A DNA stretch of 6,543 bases from NCBI GenBank assembly GCA_018700535.1, contig JABITQ010000081.1:1-6543 (forward strand), given 5' to 3'. Under the pieces are notes generated by a model. It was not told the origin of the DNA, searched no databases, and worked only from the letters and a program-made list of their open reading frames with translations. Shown here in pieces: positions 1 to 6,300 of the stretch. The stretch is from Candidatus Uhrbacteria bacterium (GTDB lineage Bacteria; Patescibacteriota; Patescibacteriia; UBA9934; GWF2-40-263). Both the position numbers and the translations under genes were made by a program. Every line of letters starts with the position of its first letter. Position 1 is the stretch's first letter.

Positions 1-1
1 G

Positions 2-1024
2 AAAAGCGCGAAGAAATTTAACACGATTGTTTTGAAAGGAGGCTCACGCAATCACATCATTGCACTTGTTCTTATTCTCGCTATCACGACGGGGGTGTTT
101 GCGTTTGCGTTTAACCAAATCAATCAGGTACCACAAGCTGAACCAGATTACGGACTTACATTTTCAATTGTTTACGCTGAGCAGCTGGGTTTGGATTATC
201 AAGAGGTATACAAGGCACTTGTTGAAGATCTTGGTGTATCTCGCGTGAGGCTTCCGATTTACTGGTCAGAGGTTGAGAGCGATCCCAGAAATTCGAATTG
301 GGAAGTCTATGATTGGCTCTTTGAATACTCAGAGAATCACAATGTAGAACTGATCCCGGTGGTCGGCTCAAAAGTTCCTCGGTGGCCTGAATGCTTTATT
401 CCTTACTGGGTAGAAAAACTCAATACAACCTACCAACACAAGGAGTTGCTCAAGTTTATGAAATACTCTGTTGAACGGTATAAAGATTCTGAATCTGTCA
501 TTCGTTGGCAGGTCGAGAACGAACCATTCTTCCCATTTGGAGAGTGTCCAACCGTATCAAGTGAGCAGTTTCAACAACGGGTAGAGTTGGTGCGATCACT
601 CGACGATAAGCCCATTCAGGTCACGGTAAGTGGAGAGGTTGGTCCTTGGTTAGATTCTGCGCAAGCTGCGGATGTCCTCGGAATTTCAATGTACCGTCAA
701 ACCTGGAACGATCTGTTTGGTTACTTCGTTTATCCAATCAGCCCAGAGTTTTACTTCTTCCGAGCGGGCTTAGTAGCGCCGTATGTCGACAAAGTGATAG
801 TCTCTGAGTTGCAGGCAGAGCCGTGGTTTCCAGAAGCTATTGAAAATAGAACTCCTGCAAAGTGGTACGAATCGTTTACAGCAGAGATGTTTCAAAACAA
901 CTTAGATTTTGCCATTCAGTCAGGGTTAAGTGAGGCGTACCTTTGGGGAGCTGAATGGTGGTACTTCCTGCTTTTGAACGGTGAGGATCGTTTATGGGAG
1001 AAGGCTAAAGAAATAAATTGGTAA
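2..1024 (+). CDS. Membrane-anchored or secreted glycoside hydrolase-like protein (TIM barrel, clan GH-A type), 5' end probably cut by the window
   Basis: The reading frame is open from base 2 to the TAA at 1022-1024. The only start codon before the membrane segment is a TTG at 32 with no Shine-Dalgarno site upstream, so the true start may lie left of the window; residues here are counted from that TTG. A basic N-terminus precedes a hydrophobic segment at about residues 9-27, which is either a signal anchor or a signal peptide (an AFA at 24-26 could be cleaved). The rest resembles a clan GH-A glycosidase: a strand with RVRLPIYWSEVE, then WQVENEP with E164 as likely acid/base, then VIVSELQAEPW with E259 as likely nucleophile, and a tryptophan-rich last strand (YLWGAEWWYF). 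C121 and C172 are the only cysteines and could form a disulfide outside the cell. The protein probably acts on a glycan at the cell surface; substrate and GH family number cannot be told by eye. It forms a transcription unit with the oxidoreductase starting two bases after its stop. Confidence 0.75.
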   Translation, partial: KSAKKFNTIVLKGGSRNHIIALVLILAITTGVFAFAFNQINQVPQAEPDYGLTFSIVYAEQLGLDYQEVYKALVEDLGVSRVRLPIYWSEVESDPRNSNWEVYDWLFEYSENHNVELIPVVGSKVPRWPECFIPYWVEKLNTTYQHKELLKFMKYSVERYKDSESVIRWQVENEPFFPFGECPTVSSEQFQQRVELVRSLDDKPIQVTVSGEVGPWLDSAQAADVLGISMYRQTWNDLFGYFVYPISPEFYFFRAGLVAPYVDKVIVSELQAEPWFPEAIENRTPAKWYESFTAEMFQNNLDFAIQSGLSEAYLWGAEWWYFLLLNGEDRLWEKAKEINW

Positions 1025-1026
1025 CT

Positions 1027-2445
1027 ATGGCGAAGAAAAAAACATACGATGTTATTGTGCTCGGAACTGGATCAGCGGGCTTTTCTGCTGTTGAGGGAGC
1101 TCTCGCTGCAGGAGCAAAGGTTTGCGTTATTGAAAAAGAAAAACTTGGTGGCGAGTGTCCTAACTATGCCTGCGTGCCGTCAAAGGCAATATTAAAAGCA
1201 GCAAAGGTTTATCGCATGATGCGTCATGCGCGTGAGTTTGGGCTAAATCCTGGAAAAGTCTCTTTCGATTTTGCGTCTGTAATGAAGTACCGCGGAGCTG
1301 TTGTCTCGACCATTACAGGAGGTGGTGAGTATGGAGATCGTTATCATAAAATTTTGAAAGGACTTGGTGTAGACGTCAAAATTGGTACAGGAACTTTTGT
1401 GGATGACCATACAATTGAGGTCGATGGTGAGACATTGGTTGGGAAAGCAATTGTGATCGCAACGGGGACTGTCGATTTTGTTCCATCTATCATGGGTATC
1501 GATACGGCTAATTTTTGGCACTGGAAGGATGCGATCCAAGCAAAGAAACAACCAAAGTCACTTGCGATTATTGGTGGGGGCCCAGTTGGTTGTGAGATCG
1601 CAACATTTTTTGCAACCTTTGGAACGCGTGTTGTGTTGCTTCAGGGGGCATCGACCATTTTGAATCATGAAGATGCTGAGATAGCGAATATTGCGCAAGA
1701 AGAGATGGTTAAGCTTGGGGTTGATGTTCGGTCAGGAGTAAATATTAAGGAGATCATAAACGCACGAGGGGGTGTATACGGAATTCGTGTGGACGATGGG
1801 GGAGAGGTTGAAACTGTTGCTGTTGAAAGATTGCTTGTCGCAACGGGTAAACGGTCAAATGTACAAGGAATCAATCTCGAGTCTACGGGTGTAAAGCTTG
1901 ATGATCGCGGTGTTTTAAAAATCAACAAAGAACAACGCACAAATGTGAAGCATGTTTTTGGAGCAGGGGATGTTACGGGCGGAATGCAATTTACTCACAC
2001 AGCACATCACGAGGGAATGGTGGCTGGATACAATGCTGCGCTTGTTGCAAAGAAAAAACGCACGGTTTCAAGAAAAGTAGATGAGCGTGTTGTGCCACGT
2101 GTGACGTTTGTTGAGCCCGAAGTTGCTTCTGTCGGAATGACAGCCGCACAGGCCAAGGAGAAGTTTAAGACGGCACTTGTTGGTACATATCAGGTGGGTG
2201 CACTTGGGCGTGCAGTGACCGAGAATGCTCGTGTTGGTCTTGTTAAAATTGTTGCACATCCAAAAACTCGCAAGGTGCTTGGTGGTCATATGATTGGCGA
2301 CAGAGCTGGTGAGGTGATCCACGAGGTAGCACTTGCGATGCATCTCAATATTACGGTAGATAAGCTCGCCTCGATGATCCACGCATTCCCAACATATTCA
2401 GAGGGGGTGAAGGCAGCTGCCGCTAATGTAAAAATTGAAAAATAA
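1027..2445 (+). CDS. FAD/NAD(P)-dependent disulfide oxidoreductase, lipoamide dehydrogenase / mercuric reductase family, lacking the usual catalytic His
   Basis: This 472-residue protein is a cytoplasmic class I pyridine nucleotide-disulfide oxidoreductase of normal family length. In order: FAD-binding Rossmann motif GTGSAG (13-18) with E36 at the end of the second strand; redox-active disulfide C44/C49 in GGECPNYACVPSK; an ATG motif near 145-147; the NAD(P)-binding motif GGGPVG (183-188); FAD-binding GAGD (312-315); then the dimerisation domain. The C-terminal signature reads HAFPTYSE. F454 replaces the His that precedes Pro-Thr in glutathione reductase and lipoamide dehydrogenase, while its partner E459 is kept; mercuric reductase also has Phe-Pro here. 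However, the MerA N-terminal metal-binding domain and C-terminal Cys pair are both missing, so neither a true Lpd nor a true MerA can be claimed. The ATG at 1027 is preferred over the TTG at 1018, which overlaps the upstream gene; only a weak AAAGAA precedes it, suggesting translational coupling. No 2-oxoacid dehydrogenase genes lie nearby. The electron acceptor is unknown. Confidence 0.92.
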   Translation: MAKKKTYDVIVLGTGSAGFSAVEGALAAGAKVCVIEKEKLGGECPNYACVPSKAILKAAKVYRMMRHAREFGLNPGKVSFDFASVMKYRGAVVSTITGGGEYGDRYHKILKGLGVDVKIGTGTFVDDHTIEVDGETLVGKAIVIATGTVDFVPSIMGIDTANFWHWKDAIQAKKQPKSLAIIGGGPVGCEIATFFATFGTRVVLLQGASTILNHEDAEIANIAQEEMVKLGVDVRSGVNIKEIINARGGVYGIRVDDGGEVETVAVERLLVATGKRSNVQGINLESTGVKLDDRGVLKINKEQRTNVKHVFGAGDVTGGMQFTHTAHHEGMVAGYNAALVAKKKRTVSRKVDERVVPRVTFVEPEVASVGMTAAQAKEKFKTALVGTYQVGALGRAVTENARVGLVKIVAHPKTRKVLGGHMIGDRAGEVIHEVALAMHLNITVDKLASMIHAFPTYSEGVKAAAANVKIEK

Positions 2446-2479
2446 TACCTTGGATATTCAGATGAGTTGAGAAGATAAT

Positions 2480-2488
2480 TGTGGAAAA
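2480..2488 (-). promoter_or_regulatory. Possible DnaA box upstream of the exonuclease promoter
   Basis: The minus strand reads TTTTCCACA, which fits the relaxed DnaA-box consensus TTWTNCACA. It ends 21 bases before the -10 element of the exonuclease promoter. A single 9-mer of this looseness is expected by chance every few tens of kilobases, so it matters mainly because a better box sits before nrdJ. Confidence 0.35.
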
Positions 2489-2506
2489 CAGCAGGGTTAC
2501 CCTCTG

Positions 2507-2515
2507 TGATATAAT
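2507..2515 (+). promoter_or_regulatory. Extended -10 promoter for the exonuclease gene, giving a near-leaderless mRNA
   Basis: The sequence TGATATAAT is a TGn extension followed by a perfect TATAAT at 2510-2515. No good -35 element stands 16-18 bases upstream (AACAGC there), as is usual for extended -10 promoters. The expected transcription start at about 2521-2524 falls on or just before the ATG at 2525, so the message would have a 5' leader of zero to four bases. No Shine-Dalgarno site precedes the ATG, which agrees. A short palindrome (AGGGT-T-ACCCT, 2493-2503) sits just upstream of the -10. Confidence 0.7.
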
Positions 2516-2524
2516 CGCTCGCGT

Positions 2525-3106
2525 ATGTCCAATGAAGTTGTTCTAGATATTGAAACTCAGAATACGTTTCAAGAGGTTGGTGGGTTTAAAACCAACTTAC
2601 TTAAGATCTCAGTGGTCTGTGCGTATTTTTATGAGACCGGTACGTATGAGTGCTACGAGGAGCACGAGCTTGGAAAATTTTATAAACGTCTTGAATTGTC
2701 AGGTCGTTTAATCGGATACAACTCGCTCGGGTTCGACCTGCCTGTGATGAACAATTATTACGCAGGAGATTTTCTTACATTTCAAAATTTAGACTTACTA
2801 AAAGAGATTCACAAGTCTCTCGGTTTTCGATTAAAGCTCGATGACGTCGCAGCCGCAACAGTAGGGCACCGCAAGTCTGGCCATGGTCTTCAGGCTGTGG
2901 AGTGGTGGAAGCAAGGAGAGGTTCAAAAAATTAAAGACTATTGTATTCAAGACGTTAAGGTGACAAAAGATGTTTACGAATACGGAAAGAAATATAATGC
3001 ACTTGCGTACGAAGATCGACTGGGTGGACGCAAGGCAATCCCTGTTGATTTTTCAGAGAAAGTTGAAGATGAAAAAACGAGTATTAACTTGAGCATGGGG
3101 TTTTGA
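2525..3106 (+). CDS. Predicted DEDDy-type 3'-5' exonuclease (RNase H-like fold)
   Basis: This 193-residue protein is a single RNase H-like exonuclease domain with all the acidic residues expected for two-metal nuclease catalysis. Exo I is VVLDIET with D8 and E10. Exo II is GYNSLGFDLP with D71. Exo III is YCIQD with Y139 and D143; the Tyr four residues before the last Asp makes it DEDDy rather than DEDDh. The stretch between them (KSGHGLQAVEWW, about 116-128) is typical of stand-alone bacterial 'ribonuclease H-like domain' proteins related to the PolB/YprB exonuclease group. It should remove nucleotides from a 3' end of DNA or RNA in the cytoplasm; which nucleic acid cannot be told from sequence. 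It has no helicase or polymerase domain attached. It is transcribed from its own promoter and ends with TGA, 255 bases before nrdJ. The ATG at 2525 fits the promoter position and leaves only seven residues before the first catalytic Asp. Confidence 0.85.
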   Translation: MSNEVVLDIETQNTFQEVGGFKTNLLKISVVCAYFYETGTYECYEEHELGKFYKRLELSGRLIGYNSLGFDLPVMNNYYAGDFLTFQNLDLLKEIHKSLGFRLKLDDVAAATVGHRKSGHGLQAVEWWKQGEVQKIKDYCIQDVKVTKDVYEYGKKYNALAYEDRLGGRKAIPVDFSEKVEDEKTSINLSMGF

Positions 3107-3143
3107 TACAAAAACATTTACGAAAGACAATTTAAGGATATTC

Positions 3144-3152
3144 TGTGGATAA
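3144..3152 (-). promoter_or_regulatory. Consensus DnaA box upstream of the nrdJ promoter
   Basis: The minus strand reads TTATCCACA, an exact match to the high-affinity DnaA box. It ends eight bases before the -35 element, at about -52 to -44 from the predicted start of transcription. In E. coli, DnaA boxes upstream of nrdAB tie ribonucleotide reductase expression to replication, so a similar role is reasonable here. An imperfect inverted repeat (AAGGAT at 3134-3139, ATCCTT at 3156-3161) brackets the box. Confidence 0.55.
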
Positions 3153-3160
3153 CCGATCCT

Positions 3161-3189
3161 TTGACACACTACATATAGTGGCCTAGAAT
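3161..3189 (+). promoter_or_regulatory. Sigma70-type promoter of nrdJ
   Basis: A perfect -35 TTGACA (3161-3166) and a -10 TAGAAT (3184-3189, five of six consensus bases) are separated by the optimal 17 bases. Transcription should start near 3196, giving a leader of about 166 bases. The NrdR box fills almost the whole spacer, so a bound repressor would block RNA polymerase. Confidence 0.8.
3166..3181 (+). promoter_or_regulatory. NrdR box 1, in the promoter spacer
   Basis: ACACTACATATAGTGG matches the NrdR consensus ACACTATATATAGTGT at 14 of 16 positions and is palindromic at six of eight pairs. It lies between the -35 and -10 elements of the nrdJ promoter. NrdR is the ATP-cone repressor that senses (d)ATP and shuts off ribonucleotide reductase genes; its own gene is not in this window. 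Confidence 0.8.
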
Positions 3190-3198
3190 AGAGAGGCA

Positions 3199-3214
3199 CC
3201 ACAACATATAGTGG
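3199..3214 (+). promoter_or_regulatory. NrdR box 2, just after the transcription start
   Basis: CCACAACATATAGTGG shares the core ACATATAGTGG with box 1 and matches the NrdR consensus at 12 of 16 positions. The palindrome extends outward as CACCAC...GTGGTG (3197-3216). Its centre lies 33 bases from that of box 1, about three helical turns, as in the paired boxes of known NrdR targets. A further half-site TAGTGG follows at 3217-3222. Confidence 0.75.
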
Positions 3215-3268
3215 TGTAGTGGGGAAAGAAGTTTTTACCACAACAGAACACCTTCCAGGAGAAAAATA

Positions 3269-3297
3269 GAGATCCCGCCTAAGGATCTTATTTTATT
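3269..3297 (+). terminator. Weak hairpin followed by a T-rich run in the nrdJ leader, possible attenuator
   Basis: GAGATCC (3269-3275) pairs with GGATCTT (3283-3289) to form a seven-pair stem, including one G-U, with a seven-base loop. The T-rich run TTATTTTATT follows at 3288-3297. The stem is short and the run is broken by A, so termination would be weak at best. Its place inside the leader, upstream of nrdJ, would suit attenuation rather than a gene end. Confidence 0.25.
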
Positions 3298-3361
3298 CCG
3301 CCAAATTTTGGACCACATTTCACAAATTATTAACGGTTAATTTTTCCAACGTACTCGCCCT

Positions 3362-6300
3362 ATGTCGGATCACACCACAAAACAGAAAACCGAAAAGCAA
3401 GTTTCTAAAGCAAATATCTCAGACGTTGTTTGGGAATTTATGACATCTGTAAAACAGGTGCGTAAACGTAGTGGCGAAGAACAAGCCTTCGACGCAAAAA
3501 AGATACATCGCTCTGTTCATCAGGTGCTCATCGCTTCTGGTTTGAAACAGCAAAAGCTGGCAGATAAAATCGCCGGTCAGGTCATGACACGACTCACTAA
3601 GGAGTTTGATGGCCACAGCACACCTTCATTTTCAGATGTGCGTGAGAACATCGGATTGTGTCTCATCGACAACAACTTGATCCATGTAGCAAAGCGTTAT
3701 TCACAGTATCGTTCTGCTGGGGCGAAGGAAGAGAAAGTAGATACCTACGGAAAAGGAATCAAAGTTGATCGATATTTTACAAAACAAGGAGCGCATCCAT
3801 ACGACCAGATCGAGTGGGAGTTGCGTGACGCGATCATCACCGACTCAAAAGGAAATACCGTCTTTGAGCAAAAGGGTGTTGAGATGCCAAAGAGCTGGTC
3901 ACAGACTGCAACAAACATTGTTGTCTCTAAGTACTTTTTTGGAACGATTGGAAAAGCAGATCGTGAGCACTCAGTGCGACAGTTGGTTGGGCGTGTTGCA
4001 TCAACAATCTCAAACTGGGGACGCAAGGATGGTTACTTTCAAACAGTAGAAGACGCACAGACATTCGAGGACGAGCTGCATCACATCTTGGTAAACCAGA
4101 TGGCAGCATTCAACTCACCAGTTTGGTTTAACGTCGGTACCACACGTCCGCAACAGTGTTCTGCGTGTTTCATCAACTCTGTTGATGACGACATGCGTTC
4201 TATCTTGAACCTCTGTGTCACAGAGGGAATGCTCTTTAAGGGTGGGTCTGGTGCGGGGTCAAACCTGTCTACACTTCGCTCTAGTCGTGAGTACCTTGGT
4301 GGATCAAATGGAAAGGCATCTGGGCCTGTGTCCTTTATGAAAGGACTCGACGCATTTGCTGGTGTTATCAAGAGTGGAGGAAAAACTCGTCGTGCCGCAA
4401 AAATGGTAATTCTCGATATTGGTCATCCAGACATTGATCAGTTTATTACTTGTAAGGTTGAAGAAGAAAAGAAAGCTTGGGCGCTCATGGATGCTGGATA
4501 TGATGGATCCATCGATGGTCCAGCGTACGGATCAATTTATTTTCAGAATGCAAATAACTCCGTCCGCGTAAACGATGAGTTTATGGCGGCTGTAGAAATC
4601 GGTGGAGATTGGGATACTGTTGCTGTTACCACTGGAGAGCCTGTTCAGACTTGGAAAGCACAGGAGCTCATGGACCTCATGACAGATGCAGCCTGGGTGT
4701 GTGGTGATCCTGGTATCCAGTACGACACAACAATCAACAAGTGGCACACCTGCAAAAACACAGATCGTATTTTTGCATCAAACCCTTGTTCTGAGTACAT
4801 GTTCTTGAACGACTCTGCATGTAACTTGGCGTCTCTTAACTTGCTCAAGTACCGCAAGCCTGTAAACGGTGAGTTGGTCTTTGATGTTGAGTCATTCAAA
4901 AAGGCAAACGAAATTATTATCACCGCCATGGAGATCATGGTTGGAAATGCGACATACCCAACACCAGCGATCGAGCAGAACAGTCTTGATTACCGACCGC
5001 TCGGAATTGGATACGCAAACCTCGGCGCACTTCTTATGAGTCGCGGACTTGCGTACGACTCAGATACTGGACGTAACCTCGCTGCAGCAATCACATCACT
5101 TCAGAGTGGGCACTGTTACTTGCAGTCTTCAAAGATCGCAAAAGAGATTGGTGCGTTTGAGGGGTACAAGATCAACGAAGAGCCAGCTATGGAAGTGATG
5201 CGCATGCATCGCGATGCTTCTTACGAGATCAACGAAGAGGGTGTTCCAGAGGGGCTTTTGACCGAGTCCCGCAAAGCTTGGGACAATGTTGTAGAGCACG
5301 GATCACAGCACGGATTGCGCAACGCACAGATTTCAGTACTTGCGCCAACCGGAACCATCTCGTTCCTTATGGACTGCGACACAACAGGTGTTGAGCCAGA
5401 TATCGCGCTTGTGAAGTACAAGTGGCTTGTGGGTGGAGGAATGCTCAAGATTGTTAACCAGACCGTTCCAGAAGCACTTACACGTCTTGGTTACTCAGAT
5501 GCAGAACGTAAAGGAATCCTCGATTACATTGAAGAAAAGGACACCATCGAGAATGCGCCAAACTTGAAGGCTGAACACGTGAATGTCTTTGACTGTGCGT
5601 TTAAGGCTGCAAACGGTACGCGCACTATCCATTACATGGGGCACGTCAAAATGATGGCGGCAGTACAGCCGTTTATCTCCGGTGCTATTTCAAAGACGGT
5701 AAACATGCCGCATGAGGCAACACGTGAGGATATCGCTGAGGTGTACATGCAGGGATGGAAGCTTGGGCTGAAGGCAATCGCGATTTATCGTGATGGGTCT
5801 AAACGTCAGCAGGCATTGACCACATCAAAAGAGAAAGATGCAAAGAAACAGAATGCAGAAGAAGAAACCAAGACGCCGGCAACGATCGCAAGTGCGCAAG
5901 TGCCAACGGTGAAGGTTTCTACAAACGATCGAAAGCTACGACGACGAAGGTTGCCGGATGAGCGTCGATCAATCACACACAAGTTCGCGGTTGGGAATCA
6001 TGAGGGGTACATCACTGTTGGTTTATACGATGATGGAACACCTGGGGAACTTTTCTTGATGATGAGTAAGGAGGGGTCAGTGATCTCTGGACTCATCGAC
6101 TCGTTTGCTACATCGATTTCGATCGGTCTTCAGTACGGGGTGCCACTGGAGGTATTGGTAAACAAATTTGTGCATGTGCGTTTTGAACCATCTGGGTACA
6201 CCAACAACCCCCAGATCCGCATTGCAAAATCAATCATCGACTACATCTTCCGCTGGCTCGCCATCAAGTTCTTGCCACGTGAGTCACAGCTTTCTGTGGG

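Larger units (their letters stand above)
2446..2524. other. Intergenic spacer between oxidoreductase and exonuclease genes
   Basis: These 79 bases hold the exonuclease promoter, a possible DnaA box and an 11-base palindrome. No convincing terminator for the upstream two-gene unit is visible: the palindrome stem has only five pairs and a one-base loop, and no T-run follows. Confidence 0.5.
3196..3361 (+). other. Untranslated leader of nrdJ, no Shine-Dalgarno site
   Basis: Between the predicted transcription start and the nrdJ ATG lie about 166 bases with no ATG and no Shine-Dalgarno site near the start; the last 20 bases are pyrimidine-rich. An AGGAG at 3258-3262 has no start codon at a usable distance. 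I found no B12-box-like element that would mark a cobalamin riboswitch, although such switches often precede nrdJ. Two inverted repeats are visible: 3269-3289, and the AT-rich ATTAAC-G-GTTAAT at 3329-3341. Confidence 0.5.

Noticed and set aside
35..42. Strong Shine-Dalgarno-like AAAGGAGG near the left edge
   Set aside because: It lies inside the glycosidase frame (Lys-Gly-Gly codons), and no ATG, GTG or TTG follows at a workable distance in that frame. The TTG at 60 is in another frame and too far away.
1018..1026. TTG start extending the oxidoreductase by three residues
   Set aside because: It overlaps the end of the upstream gene, and the ATG at 1027 gives the usual short N-terminus before the FAD motif.
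1027..2445. Naming the oxidoreductase lpd or merA
   Set aside because: The catalytic His of Lpd is replaced, no 2-oxoacid dehydrogenase genes are near, and both the MerA metal-binding domain and C-terminal Cys pair are missing.
3104..3180. Readthrough of the TGA ending the exonuclease, as in UGA-Gly codes
   Set aside because: The extension would run through the promoter and DnaA box and adds no domain; the standard code explains all frames.
3324..3343. AT-rich inverted repeat before nrdJ as a terminator
   Set aside because: The stem has almost no GC pairs and would silence the downstream gene; a chance palindrome or minor operator is more likely.
3196..3361. Cobalamin riboswitch before nrdJ
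   Set aside because: No B12-box-like sequence or matching stem arrangement was visible; the leader is also short for a full element plus expression platform.
3440..3442. Later ATG start for nrdJ
   Set aside because: It starts just before the ATP-cone without a better ribosome binding site, and ATG 3362 is the first ATG of the predicted transcript.
3419..4371. Minus-strand and alternative-frame ORFs opposite the reductase
   Set aside because: They overlap well-conserved NrdJ coding sequence, show no recognisable protein features and have no ribosome binding sites; they are shadows.
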